Below, piece after piece: positions 12,305 to 24,941 of a stretch of DNA of 64,000 nt. The position numbers and the translations under genes were made by a program. Source of the DNA: Diphasiastrum complanatum (Eukaryota; Streptophyta; Lycopodiopsida; Lycopodiales; Lycopodiaceae). Numbering within the stretch: the stretch's first letter is position 1; each line of letters starts with the position of its first letter. The stretch spans positions 69,414,110 through 69,478,109 of the forward strand of contig CM055095.1 of NCBI GenBank assembly GCA_029204225.1. Reading direction: 5' to 3'. Below the pieces are notes generated by a model. That model was not told the DNA's origin, ran no database searches, and worked only from the letters and a program-made list of their open reading frames with translations.

Positions 12305-12440
12305 TGATGGAAATCTGTGTGAGAATTCACATGTGTGGAAATGCCCTAATGTGTGATTATGATCTCCTAAGCTTTGTGTTTGCACTTTAGATCAACTATA
12401 GATTGAAATCCAAGATCTATGTCAAATTCTAAGGCAAAGA
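12305..12440 (-). repeat. LTR remnant related to the copia C LTR
   Basis: On the minus strand this reads GCTTAGGAGATCA, then AGGGCAT, a CACATGTG block and GAATTC. That matches the 3' part of the copia C LTR (GCTTAGGAGATC, AGGGCATCCCACATGTG, GAATTCAGC near 36178-36230). It is probably what is left of the 3' LTR of element A. Confidence 0.5.
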
Positions 12441-12723
12441 CACAAATCTACATGCATACATTCATCAACTAAGTTCTTTCACACTTGGGGAAAGTACATA
12501 TGAAAAAAAACTAAATACAAAAATTTGTTGCTCTCAGGTAGAGAGAGAAAGGAGTTAGTCACAAATTGCCAAATTCCCATTAACTCTCAAAAACTCAATA
12601 CAATAGTGAAGTGAATCAATTGTCTTTTGGCCTAATGATTGAAAAACATGTGACAATTTACCCTCTAAAGCCAAAATTGGCCTATCAACTACTTACATCA
12701 AGATGCTTGATGAACAAACTTTA

Positions 12724-13326
12724 TCAAACCCCTAAAGTCAAGATAGATATCTTTTTTATATTTTTCACAATCCAAGGCCTCCATGCCTCATAATCACCAT
12801 GAAGATCAAGATCACAAGATAGGCAAAAAGGTTGATTGCCAAGATCTCTAGCTTGACTAGTCCACATACTATGAACTTTTTCCATGATAGATCTAATCTT
12901 GAAATCAACAACTATTTTGATTTTATTGAGGCTACATACTTGCTCAAGGATGTACGTATCCTTTGTGGATAATTCACTTAATCTCAAGAGAAGTTAACAA
13001 ATTGCCTCACAAAATGGAAAAACAAGATTTTTCACACTATGAGAGATTATCTTATACGTGCTCTTACAAGATCCAAGAGCATACATTTGACGACACAACC
13101 ACTTGCTTTCTAATTAATTTGGAGACATATCTAAGCCATTAATGACAAGAAATATCTCCATACAAGAGGCATCATACAAGACTAGCATTGCCTCACTTGA
13201 ACTTTGAGATGTAGAAATCTCAATAAAGCAAAATGGTACATCAAATAATTGAAGATAAGAAAAAGTGAATATGTTGAAGTTGATACCACCTGAAAATTGC
13301 CCCTCTTTGCCATGAATTGCAAGCAC
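12724..13326 (-). pseudogene. Unknown element-borne ORF (ESKWL family), decayed copy
   Basis: The minus strand encodes, with two or more stops, a protein containing LESKWLCRQMYALGSCKS and later LSELSTKDTYILEQVCSLNK. It aligns with the better-preserved frame at 63301-63939, which reads LESKWLFHQMYALESCKS and VSESSSKGTYLHNEVFSL. I do not recognise the family. Here it lies downstream of copia pol remains and before an LTR remnant, so it may be an extra ORF of these elements. No function can be assigned. Confidence 0.55.
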
Positions 13327-14207
13327 TAGGCCTTGCGTCTTGAAAATCTTCTTGGAACCATGTGTTGAGAAGACTCCTCCTCAAGCCTTGACAAATCCCC
13401 ATCATGCACTTGGATTTTTTGAAGATATGAGAATTCTACCATCATCCTCTTGATTGATATGAGATCCTCCTTATTCCCTACATTCAAAGGAATATTGACA
13501 AAGCATATGGATTCAAATATCCCCAAAGTATCAACTATTGCAATCTTCCTATCAAGCAACATTGATAAGAGATACATCCAATTGAAGCCTTCAAAGAAGA
13601 AGTCATATAAGAAAGCACTATATCTGCTTCTACTTGATGAAATGAGATCATCCACATGAACAAGATGAAGAAATAGATGAGAAGTAGAACACCTTGGCAA
13701 TAACTCTACAAGTGCTTTTTCCAAAGCACCATCTTCATGAGCCTTACCATCATGGAACATAGATTGAGGTACTCCAATTGCTTTCTCCTCCTTAAGATGA
13801 TCCAAGCTCCGCTTGACCACGCTTCCACAAGGATTAGATTCCAACTTGAAAAGATTCCCATTACCACATCACCATCCCTCTTAACCAAGCAAGCATCTTT
13901 TCCAAAGTCAACTTGGAAATCAGCATCTAGCATTTTGCCAACACTAATGAGATTCATAGTGAGATTAGGCACAAAAAGTACATCAATAAGAGTCATAGTG
14001 AATTCAACACCAATTGGTACACTAACTACCAATTCCTTCTATCTTGCATTTACTACCAATAGGAATGGAAATAAACTTTCTAGATCCATTGTAAGGTGCA
14101 AGATGAGTGAAAGATTTTCTTGAACTAGTCATGTGAGAACTAGATCCACTATCTATCCACCATGCATTTTCATCTTCAAAACTAGAAGAAGAGTACATTG
14201 ACATCAT
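13326..14207 (-). pseudogene. Copia A protease and pol remnants
   Basis: The minus strand carries the protease motif WWIDSGSSSHMTSS (14150-14200), the following VLFVPNLTMNLISVGKM block, and a fragment after integrase (FESICFVNIPLN, then IKRMMVEFSY). The integrase catalytic core and reverse transcriptase are missing. Several frameshifts separate the pieces, so it cannot make a polyprotein. Confidence 0.75.
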
Positions 14208-14515
14208 GGGATATCCTTCTTCATAACTCCCTTATATCTCACATTCACTCTCTTTAGTAAGATTAGCTTGCTTGAGGAACTCTTTCTTCTTGAAACAACT
14301 AGAAGCAAAATGCCCCTTCTTACCACAAAAAAAAACACTTCTTGTTGGATTTGTAACTTGTTGAAGTTTGTGATGAATCCTCATCATCTCCTCCTTTGAC
14401 TTGTCCTTCTTGAAATGTTGACGTTGATGTTGCTCTTTTCCCCTTCCTCTTGGTTTGTCCTTTGAAAAAAGATGTTGAATCAATGCATGATATTGCATCA
14501 AGTTCGAATCCCAAC
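14208..14515 (-). pseudogene. Copia A gag zinc-knuckle remnant
   Basis: The frame contains FFCGKKGHFASSCFKKK, a CCHC nucleic-acid-binding knuckle of gag. The first cysteine (KCFF) lies in another frame, separated by a T9 run, so a one-base slip in the T-run broke the motif. Basic residues precede it, as usual for copia gag. Confidence 0.75.
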
Positions 14516-14567
14516 TTTACGAGAATTAATGATTTGGAGGTTTATGAGTTGAATCAACCATAGTAGC

Positions 14568-14793
14568 AACTGTTAGGCACTTAGTGGGTCCCGCCACTAA
14601 AGTACTGGCTAAGCTTACCAAGTGGGCCCCGCCACAATACATTGTACATGTAGAGTAATAAGTGCGAGGGCACTGGCTTCCTACGTGTATAAGCCCAACC
14701 CAATGAGCACGCAATTTGGTCTTGTAGAACTTGTAGAATTAGAAATAAGTGACTAGGGGCTTAAAACTCTAAAATGACATTAGAGGCCCTAAG
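14568..14793 (+). repeat. LTR fragment of the H/E family
   Basis: The text GTGGGTCCCGCCACT, GTGGGCCCCGCCACA, GTAATAAGTGC, GTATAAGCCCAACCCAATGAGC and GACTAGGGGCTTAAAACTC matches the U3 region of the H LTRs (52194 and 56745). It lies inside copia A in the opposite orientation, so it is a later insertion or a solo-LTR remnant. Confidence 0.75.
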
Positions 14794-15953
14794 TCCTTGT
14801 TTGTCACCATATTATTGATTCTTGTTCCTCTAAAAGAGTTCACTTGCATAATGGCCAAGCTTTTTGCAATAGAATCACTTTACCTTCGATTTTTCTCTCT
14901 TGCCTTGAAAGGAAGTAGTACTTTTTCTTTGGATATGAGCCTATGCTTTCCTCCTCCTCTTGCCTTGCTCTTTATTTTTTGCTCTGATGAAGAATGTCCC
15001 ATCATCTTGCTTGATGTTGGTGGAGATGTCTACTCTTGTCTTTTTGTTGCCAGTTTTATGTTTCTTGGCCACTAACACGCTTTGCAAGCTTTTTGAGGGA
15101 AGCTCCTTTTGGATAGAAAAACTTTGGACAAGGTTCTTATATCCACTTCAAAATCCATTGAGAAGGATATGAGAAAGTTTTCCTTGTTTTATTTCTCCTC
15201 CAATGTCTTCAAACTCCCCATTGATCGATTCACTATTATCCTCATGAAATAGGAATTGGTTGACTCCTTATCAAATCAATAACTTTGATTGACTTGACTT
15301 CTCAAGATCAACATCCTCAAAGTATTCTTGGCTTCAAGATCTACTTGTTGAGATCTCTTTTCAACATCAAGTACAATATTTATCAAATCTGTATCACCAA
15401 AAAAGATTCTATTCTAATCTTCTAAATAGGATAATCAAAACATGCCAAATTTGTCACTTGATTCCAAAGCAATGTTGCCATGAAGTACCATTTTGACTAT
15501 AATTTAATATCTAGATCAAAGTTGATAAAATGAAGATGATTTGAAAAACCAATCATGTGCTTCCAAAAGCACTCTATATGTGTTAGGGAACATATTCTAA
15601 ACATGTATAAGATCATATCGAGAAAAAACAAGAATCTGCAATCATTCTACTTCGTTGGCAAATTCTATGAAGATTGGTAACAGAACAATGTAGCAATTCT
15701 GATATGAATCAATATTGACAACCAAACTTATATCGAACTTATGGATGAAATCCAACTCAAATGCACTATTAATAATCGGAAAAACTTAAGCTCATGCCTA
15801 ATTCAAAGTCACCTTCATGGCAAAGTAGAGATAACAATGTAATAGAAAAATGCATCAAAATTGTCTTGCTTGCTTCTCAATTTTGAGCTTGTCTTCAACC
15901 TTCCACAAAAACAAATAGATTATTTGAATAATGTTGGAAGATAAGAAACCAAA
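14794..15953 (-). other. Copia A gag and leader debris
   Basis: This lies between the zinc-knuckle remnant and the primer-binding site, where gag and leader of a minus-strand copia belong. Frames are broken and no residues are diagnostic. No independent gene is seen. Confidence 0.4.
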
Positions 15954-15965
15954 GCTCCGATACCA
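15954..15965 (-). promoter_or_regulatory. Primer-binding site of copia A
   Basis: The minus strand reads TGGTATCGGAGC, one mismatch from TGGTATCAGAGC, the complement of the initiator tRNA-Met 3' end used by plant copia elements. It directly follows TTTCACA, a plausible LTR end. Confidence 0.75.
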
Positions 15966-16400
15966 TGTGAAATTTGCAAACACTTTGAGCAAACCCTAAG
16001 CATCAAAATCCAAATGCTCTTCAATTAAGAAAGATGTCTATGCAAAGGAACCGAGGGATAAACTACCAAATAACCATGCATTAAAATCTTGCTTCCAAAT
16101 CCATAAAGGATTCACACAAGATTAGTAATCTATTTGCATCAATGATTTAAATTCAACTACTCAACAATTAACTAATAGAAATGCATTGTATGTTGACTAA
16201 ACATCGAAAGATGATTGGACGAGCGAACTAGGACCTTTCCTTGTTGGTTTCACATGTGAGAGGGTTGCACTTTGACGTTTTCCAAATGTTCACTTTCGCT
16301 TCCAAGCTGGCCTCAAGTTGGTATTTGCTTATTTATAAATTTAGAGCCAATTCAAAAGTTCATAGTACATAACGAAACTGGTGACTGGCACAAGCGGGTC
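15966..16400 (-). repeat. 5' LTR of copia A (outer border uncertain)
   Basis: The sequence starts next to the primer-binding site with TGTGAAAT (complement of the LTR end ATTTCACA). The outer border is a guess because no matching 3' LTR of the same sequence could be aligned by eye. Confidence 0.4.
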
Positions 16401-16487
16401 AATGAGCTCTTTAGGGGGTGATGGCGTTATTTATTCTTCCAAAGAGTTGAATTCGAGAAAACATGCAAAACCCCCTTGACCTGTAGG

Positions 16488-16488
<1 letters not shown>

Positions 16489-16518
<30 letters not shown>
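16489..16518 (+). repeat. Poly-G tract, 30 G
   Basis: There is an uninterrupted run of 30 G at the end of the copia A region. Such a run can form G-quadruplexes and is a likely site of sequencing-length error. Confidence 0.8.
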
Positions 16519-16519
<1 letters not shown>

Positions 16520-18985
16520 GGTGAGGAGATTGCAAGGGTACATGGAAAGGCTCATCCTCATCCCATATTGACATCATTTCTAAAAGATGAAAGGGTGCAT
16601 GGTAAAATACTCTTAGGAGTGAAAATTGCAAAATCTAACTCATTTCAAGATTAGGCAAAGATTAAGCTCAAACTATATTATTTTGAGAAGCACTCTTTTC
16701 TATAGAAGTTGAACCGATAAAAAGTGTGCTTCTTGGAATTGTTAACCCTTGGAACCACAAAGATTAAACTTATGTGCATATACGTGAGCGCACCACATGT
16801 GAGAACATGAACAAAATCTTGAAAGACACGAACAATTGAGCTACTATACACTTCTAAAAATTTATAGAGCATGATTCAAGAAAAGGCAAATTTGCATGGA
16901 TTGTTCTAACCACCCTATTGAAATTCATTTTCTTTCAAGTTTTTCAAGCAAGGTGAGCAGTATAGCCATCCTAAGGTAGTTACAAAACTTTGTGGCAAAC
17001 ATGTATATATGTTGTCAGTCGCCTATTAACATTCTTCACATATATTTTGATCATGCCAACAATGCATGTTTCTAGCATTCTAACTACCACATATATGATG
17101 ATTGCTATCATCGAAAGCACTATTTGCCCTTATAATTGATTGAGTGAACATCACTTTCCATTTTTGACAGACGCAAAAATATATCACTTCCAAATTATAT
17201 AGCTTAAATTTTATTGCAATCCATGACGTTATATTACGAGCCTTGTTGGAGAAGCATGGATTGCAAAAAAATACAAAACAAACCAAAACAAGTGGAGTAA
17301 GAACAATTGCAACATAGAAGTTGCCCCCATTGAGCACATTTGTAACTTAGGTTAAGCTTTAATTCATATTGGAAAACTCTGATGTAGTGCACATGAATTT
17401 CTTCCTATCAAATGTAAACATTGATAGTGTCCAAAAAATACACAATTCTTTTTCCACGTTTTCGAATCCAATCAAAAAATTACTTGCAGGTAATAAGTTG
17501 CTAGACCATCTTCTCCATAATGTTAAGCTATTGACATGTCTATTAGCATCCATAGAAGAGTCTTCAATGGCAATTGTTGCAAAGTTGCAATTGATAGTTT
17601 CTGGAAGCTCATAGATGTGTCCGTCTCTATTTTTTTTGTCTCTATTTTTTTTTGTAAACAATGATTGAATTCATGAATCTATTTTGAGGTTGTCAAAAAC
17701 TTACAAACAATTGCATTTAGTTTCCAAGAATCACTTTAGATATAATATTTTTTTTAGTCTCCACTCACATAATAGAAAAAAAGGCACAAGATTTTGTAAT
17801 TGTAGGATTTCATCGGCTAATAAGAGCTATATAAGACATCTCAAAGGACTCCAAAAAATGTTTTCCAAGATTGAAGTAACTCATGTCCACAAGATAAGGT
17901 CTGGAAGTCCTGCCTTTTACTAGAGACCAAAGAGAACACATTTATTGAATGATTTTAACATATGTAAGGTCTAGCCATTAAGGATGGATAGGTAATTGAT
18001 TTGAGATTGATTTTCTAGTAGACTCTGTCCGTGGCATGTGGGAGTGCCATGATGGGAGATAAGTTTGACTTCTATTGACATTAATACAAAAAGAATGCGG
18101 ATGGTGGAGACTTGAAATGATAATAGTCAAATATTGTATTGTCAATGACACTTGTGAATTGCATTAGATAATGCTATCTACAACTATTATTTTTTAGAAT
18201 AAATATTATATTCATTTTAAATATTAGGAATTTTTCCTTTATCTCGTTGGATTTTGTTTGCATTTCATGTGGATTTGTATTTTGGTGCCTCGTAATCTAA
18301 AGAGCTAGCACAAAAACTTGAAATCATAACAGAACTTGTAATCTGGATTCACTTTAAGAAAAAGTACACAAGTTCTTTATCAAGAGGATTAGCTTCCTCA
18401 AATTTGCAGTTTCTTTGATAGCCTCCTCCCTACCACTGGACTTCTAGTAAAATGTGCACAAAAGTGCCCCAGCTACTGATTTATGTTAAAAATTCATATC
18501 TCACTAACTACCAAAAATTTAACCAAACATGTTCTTATATACATATCTAGTGAATAGAAAAGATCCAAAACTGATTTTGATATAATGATAACTCAATATG
18601 AGAATAAAGGTGTAAAAAAAGTGAGGATTTTTTTAGGGTATGAGCAATCGATTCACTGTCATGATTTGTTTTATGTTTTCTCAACTTCAATGAGCTTATA
18701 CATGACCATAGCAACATGTAATGTCCATAAACCAAATTTCAGTAAGGAGTTGTGTAGAGATGCAAGGGGACACTCATAAAGTTCATACCTAGTGAAAAGA
18801 AAAATGAAGCTCCAAAAGGGATCATGATAGTACAATTGAAACATCATTCGTCCTGGACTTCTCAAAAGGTTTGACATCATCACAAAAGTAGATGGCTTAA
18901 AACAGCTAACCACCTCTAAAAAGAAAGCTCATCTAGAAAAGTGAAGCAAGAAACAAAAAGATTTCAGTTTGGGCGATCAGTTTCA
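16520..18985. other. Intergenic stretch, no gene seen
   Basis: This is AT-rich sequence with short open frames of fewer than 100 codons, none with recognisable motifs. It may include the 3' UTR of the DRB gene close to 18985. Confidence 0.4.
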
Positions 18986-18988
18986 CCT

Positions 18989-21532
18989 CTAAAGGGAGAG
19001 CCCATCTAGCATTTGTCTTGTTTGATTGTATACATTCTCATCAGTATCCTCAATTTCCTCTACTATGGGTCTTGTTGGAGCAGCACAGACTGCAACTACA
19101 GAACGAACCCGCACAGGTGGAGCAACAAAATTTCCAGCATAAAAGTTGCCTCCACTGACCATAGCTGAGGACTCTGGCCGCTTCCCATTCCAGCGATGGG
19201 TGGAAGATCGACACCACACCATTGGATTTTCCAAAGGCTGTATGGTAGTGGTAGTAGCAGCTGCAACTCCATTGCTTTCATGTGCACTGCGCTTAATAGT
19301 GCTGGCATCTGCCTTGAAAGTTTCCCCAGCAAGCCATTCTAGCTCGTCCAGCTTGTAATCAACATATAAAGGATTCAATACTTCAGCACCTTCCCTGCAC
19401 ATTGTTTTTGATGAATTGGGGATTTCGCTCAGTGACACCTTTCCACTGTGGGATCCAGCGGCCAGAAATTCCTGTGACCATTTAGAGCCATCCGCAGTTC
19501 CTGCTTTCCCTCCACAGATCACTTTTTCAGGATCCGCTTCTCCAGGCCGATGCCGACTAAACATGGACCACTGTGACTGAGATAGATCATGTGAACTTCC
19601 TGTACAATTGTAGTAAGTGGTTGTTCCCAAAAGTTGCTGAGCTGACTTGACACCACCATCAGCGATAAGCTTCGTGGGTAATGGAGTTCCCACTGGCTCC
19701 TGAGTGCGTCCTTGCGCTGGCCACTGGAGTAGTGGTATCGACTGTTGAGAAAGAGATTCCATATTCATGCAGTCGTCCTTGCCATGTATCCTCATCATTG
19801 CGCGTGCTACAATATTCGGCTCTTGGTCTTCCACAACTTCGAACTCAGACGGGGGAGCCCAGGGTGCATCGTCTTGCTTTGCCACTAAGATGAAAAGCAA
19901 GAGTGAAAAAAGACAGTCAATGTTAATAGTTTGATGCATATATTAAGCAACATAACTACATGTAACAGTGCTGAAATGTTCAGCTGGATGACTATCAAGG
20001 CTACCGAAAGATAATGGTACTAAACAAGCAAGAACTCCCTACCTGGTGCTCTGAAAGAGCACCATGCAGAAACCTTTCCCGCAGTAGAATGAACCTTCTA
20101 AAGAGACACTTGGTAATCAGGACTGACAATTAACCCGAGCCCAAGTATAATCAGCCTTGCACTTACATAGTATAAAGACAATTGTAGCAACAAAAGCTTC
20201 ATAACTAACTATTCTTGCAAATTCGAAAGAGAGTAACCTATTACACCTTGAAACATACCATTTTAATTAGCGAGCTTTTCACTATTAAGATAATGTGATT
20301 AAGAGCTGCCGAATTGAAAAAAACTTCGCTTTGTGCCCCAAAAGATTATTATTCTTAACCCCATAATCTCACATTTACATTTTTCACTAGTGGCACATTG
20401 TCAGAGGATGAGCTTTTAATACAATGCATGGAAGAGGTATGGAACTGTATCCTAAAGACTTGTAATCTTAATGGGAAAATTTGTAACAGGAAACCTTAAA
20501 TGAAGCCCTCAGTTCGCTGACCCAGAGCCATACAAAGGGCTGTCACTCCTCAATCCCAAGATAGCCACACCACTGGATTAGCTTACCGTGTCACAATGCG
20601 ATTGTTCTTTCAGCAACAATACCATCTAGCATAAGGGTAAATAGCTCACGAAGCGAGAAATTTGATACATGCTGTACCCTATCTGAAAGAGCTGTACCCT
20701 ATCTAAAAGACAACAATCTATGCCTCACTTACAGAATTACAGAAAAAAAAACCTTAGATCCTTATCACACAAACGCACTACTTGCGGCATATAGGCTGCT
20801 CGTACACCTAACACAAGAAAACGAAAACTTAAATTTTTTCCCAAAGAAGAGATAAGGTGAAATTGAGCAAATACATTGCTTCAACGTAGACCAAGCAGCC
20901 ATTGCAGCATTCTTTTCAGCTTGCTTCTTGGTCTTCGCTGCATCTCCTGTAAATGCCATCCCGGCTACTTCCACTGCGCATGAGAACAAAGGCATATGTC
21001 CAGGGCCTGAACGAGTGGTGGTGTAAACAGGGAGAGGCACGCCTGCCCGTTGTGATGTCTCCTGCAGCAAGTTCTTGCAGACTCCCGTCTCATCCTGCAT
21101 AATGCACATTAAAAGTTTCAGAGAATTCCCTCTTTACATGATCATGGCCGAAAACAGCGACTAGGGTAAGGGCAATACCTCTATTCCTGAAAAACTTACG
21201 TATGTACAAAGAATTTCCTCTACGATCCGCATCATTATTAAGCTTGCAATGTATCTTTAAGCAAGGTATATAGCTATGAGCTTTACCAGAAGCCTTCCAG
21301 CCAGAGAATGTGATGGCCCTCGTTTGGACAAAATGTTCAAAGCAACCTCGGCTGCAGCCTGCTCCGCTTGTCTTAACGTGCCGCAAAAGTTCGGACTCTC
21401 AAACACTTCACCATTAAAAGTCACCGTGGCCTTGAATCGAAGTGCATGATCTGGGCCTTCGCGCATGCACGTATAGGCCGGCAGATTGAAGCAGCTCCTC
21501 TGAGCAAGCTCTTGAAGCTGATTCTTGAACAT
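18989..21532 (-). CDS. DRB2-like: Double-stranded RNA-binding protein, DRB2/3/5 type
   Basis: The exons are 21532-21287, 21094-20875 and 19884-18989 on the minus strand: 1362 bases in phase, 453 aa. The start ATG opens MFKNQLQELAQRSCFNLPAY, nearly the Arabidopsis DRB2 N-terminus. dsRBD1 covers residues 1-70. dsRBD2 (about 83-153) starts DETGVCKNLLQE and ends KKQAEKNAAMAAWSTLK, the basic helix that grips the RNA backbone. The third exon begins LAK, then a V--RAMMRI segment like the DRB2 region after dsRBD2, then a long polar tail ending LDGLSL. DRB proteins partner Dicer-like enzymes in small-RNA production. That role is known for the family and inferred here. Intron 2 is 990 bases. Confidence 0.93.
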
Positions 21533-22980
21533 TGCTGTTTCTGAAGGAACCTTTCAAAAACGAACTAATTTTTGTTTTGAGCAATAAACATCTAAATCGG
21601 CAGTGACGACTGCCGAAAAGAATGCAAATGTGTATGCTTAGAAAATTTTAAAACACAGTATACTGTATGAGTTTCTGTGATGTATGTTGAAAATCTGATC
21701 AATATTCTACCAGACAATTCCAAGTTCCTTTAAAATCAGACTATTAAAATTTCACAACTGCTAGAACACCCCTCCTGGCAAGCAATAGAAGAGGGGAAAA
21801 CAACCTCAGGGGTAATGGCAGAAATCAACAACTAAATTTCCTTCAAATACACCCACAGAAAGGAGCAGCAGATATCTCAAGCAATATGATAACCCACCCA
21901 CAGGTCTATTCTATCTCAGGATGTCAGCCGCTTTTATAAGCTTTCAAATCATAAGAAACGAAACCTCAATCCATAGAATATCTTTGTACCCACAACGCTA
22001 TTTAAAAGATCACAGAGCGACATAAAAAGGGGCACAGCTAATGCGCCAAGAAATACAACAATTCAAAGTGATCCATCATCCAACCAAAACCAGCTCAAAA
22101 AAGCCGCCAGAACTCCTTGAAAGCTGCATGGCAGCGTCTAAACCAGGACATTTAAATGCATACTAAAGAGAGCAGCCTCAAGCCAGGTTTACGAAGCAGA
22201 CAAGTATAGTAGGCAAAGAAGAAGGGCAGGGCAGTGCAGAGTCTGTCTATTCATGTGACAGACGTACTCCTACTTGCGCATTAGTTTGGGAGTACAAGAA
22301 CTTGAAAACAAAGCCGTTCTGTGGTCAATCACATTGAAATCTTCGAAACAGCAGCTAAAAGCCAGATGCTCGTTGCGCACATGCCACACAGTACACTACC
22401 AGGCCTCGAAAACCGATCCAATACGTGGATCCGATCCCCCTCGCCTCTTCCCCTTCGCTCTCGCGCACGCGATGGAGGAGATCAGGAGAAGCCTACGAGG
22501 AGGAGGAGGAGAAGAAGAAAAGAAAGAGGAATGCATGGATCGTTCAATTCATTTCTTTTCCTTTGCACGAGGCTCTAACTCAACGTGGCTGTCATACAAA
22601 AAGCCACGTAGTGCAGATACTCATTATCCCATAAAACAATCTCTGAGCGACCTCAATCTGTGCATATACGCGCAGATTCTGATCCGAAATTTCAAAACGA
22701 AGCCACAATACGCTAGGGCTTAGTTTGGTGTAAGCCATAGTTAGGGCAGAATAATCTAGGGCTAGAGTTCTGTAATAATTAGGGGCTTTGTGAAATTCTG
22801 GGCATAGTTTGGGCTAAGATTCTAGGGTTAGGGGTTGTGAGCATTAGGGCTTCGGGGTGGGGTGGGCCCTGGAAATGGTGCGAGGAAGACGAGGAAGGAG
22901 TGGTCACATCAGGGCTGGGTTTGGGGGGGGGGGGGAGATTGAAGAGTTGGGGGATGTACCATGAAAGCAAAGAGCTTCTT
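21533..22980 (-). promoter_or_regulatory. Upstream region of the DRB gene
   Basis: This is the likely 5' UTR and promoter. It contains a short GAGGAGGAGG-rich purine stretch (about 22495-22530) and CTAGGG/TTAGGG telobox-like motifs between 22715 and 22850. A 13-base G run lies near 22925. The frames at 22274-22723 have no domain and look incidental. Confidence 0.35.
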
Positions 22981-24929
22981 TAAGACGCTTTTAAGGAAAG
23001 GGTCATGGACAGTGGACAGGTCACACCACTTGGCACTTCTTCTTTACTTCCCTTCCCTTCACCCAAAAACACCCATTAAATCTCTTACACACCAAATTTT
23101 TTTCATCAATTTAAGCACATTTCTCTCAAATTCTTTGAATTACAATGGAATTTAGGTTAGTTAAGGAAAAGTCCCTCCATAAAATTTTCCAATCACATAT
23201 GCCATACAATTCCACCACCATATACCTACATGCCCAAAGATACCATACAAATCCATATTTACTCATTTGTGATAGATCTAGCCAATTGTTTTTGGTTTAA
23301 AGAATCAATATATTGTAGAGAATGATGCTTGAGGATTTGCCATGGATAAGATCATCAAAATTTTCACTCATAGTTGTTTAAATAAAAAGGGTTTGTCTAG
23401 AGAACTTTACAGTTGTTTGAATAATTTTTGAAGTTACATCTCACCCAAAGGAACTTTTTGTAAGGTCTCACACAAACCTAACCGCCATGACAAATCACTA
23501 GACAAACCATTTCCCCTAAATAAAGGAAGCCCAAATTACTCATGAGACCAACATTATGAGCAAGGATTTAGAACTATGTCAAAGCTTATTGAAACTGTAA
23601 ATTGTAATTATCTAGAACGAGGTTATAATATTGTAATCACACATTTGACTACATTATATGTATTGAAGCTTGTAGACACATATTTAGACAAGTTTGTATC
23701 ATGAAATGATATTTTCAATGACCTTTATGCCAAATATAATGGTGCAATGAGTACAATAGGGCAAACCATTATTTGAACACTTGTTGAATCTAGTTTAACA
23801 AAGCATAAGAAGAAACTTTTTGTTTCCATTGATAAAAGATGGGAAAATCCATACGAGTACAAAGGAATGCATGTAGAACACATAATGGCCATAAGGCGAA
23901 TTGAGATATTGTACAACAACTGTAGCCAAGCAATTGAAAACCTACTGCTTGATGCAAGTCAATAGCTAAGATATTCGCAGGTTTAGGTAGTGCAAGAAGG
24001 AAGCAGCCATTCCTACAACTACGGCACATCGAAGTATTGCAAGTGATTGAATGCATTGTAAAGTAGTAGAAACTCGGTGACGATAGTAGGACGTAATCAT
24101 AGATAAAAGTGATGCACTACGTCCTTGGACTTTCACTGCAAATCCTACACAAACAGATAGAAAATCATTGAATTTTTGTGCAAACACCCATAAGTCTCCA
24201 AAGCAAAAGGGACAAAGCCTTCTCAAGGAGTGAAATGACAATATTCACGTTTTTTATCTTGAGTTGCATGAGAATGAACTGTGAAAATTGTCACCTCGTT
24301 ATATTTTATCTGGCAATTTTTAGGCCAACTTGAAATCTCAACTTAGAGATAGTTTCACATTTGTCAATAAGGGCCTAAATAGTGGTATTACTATTTATGA
24401 CAAGTAGATAAGCAGATGAGTTCGATTTTGAACCCATTCTAATTGGCTAATTTTGGTACATTGCATTTAGACTAGTATTTCTAGGTTTTTGGTTAAGTAC
24501 CTAGAAGTTGCCATTTTAAAGCATACCTAGGGAAAGTGGCTAAATGACATTGTAGCTGCTACAAATAGTTGTACCTGCATGGAGAACAGATTAATTGTAT
24601 TCTCTTATGATGTGGAGAATTCATCTTTGTTGATTTTATGTCCATCTCTTGTGAATTTCTCATGATATCTTGAGTTTCTATGTGTAGAATGTTGATTTTC
24701 TTGTTGATATAGCTTTCACATGTGTCGAGCATTGTATTGTACTGCTGCTTTACAAACAGGGACAGTACTAAGTCAGATCTAAGCGGTTATGATCAGATCT
24801 TGATGCATAACTAAATTCTAGCATGCATAAAGTAGTGATTTCTTTGTTGTTGATGATTATAGATGTGTGATCCAACTTGGCTAAAGATCATTGATAAACT
24901 AATAGTGTTTTTATCTCTGATTTTTCACA
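22981..24929 (+). repeat. Region ending in the 5' LTR of copia B
   Basis: An LTR must end at 24929 (TTTTTCACA directly before the primer-binding site). Its start cannot be fixed because the element is truncated and has no 3' LTR. The rest is AT-rich with no gene. Confidence 0.4.
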
Positions 24930-24941
24930 TGGTATCAGAGT
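24930..24941 (+). promoter_or_regulatory. Primer-binding site of copia B
   Basis: TGGTATCAGAGT matches the initiator tRNA-Met complement except at the last base, and follows an LTR end TTCACA. Confidence 0.85.

Noticed and set aside
22274-22723. 149-codon open frame upstream of the DRB gene
   Set aside because: It has a purine-rich middle giving E/K/R runs, no domain, and probably belongs to promoter or 5' UTR of the opposite strand.
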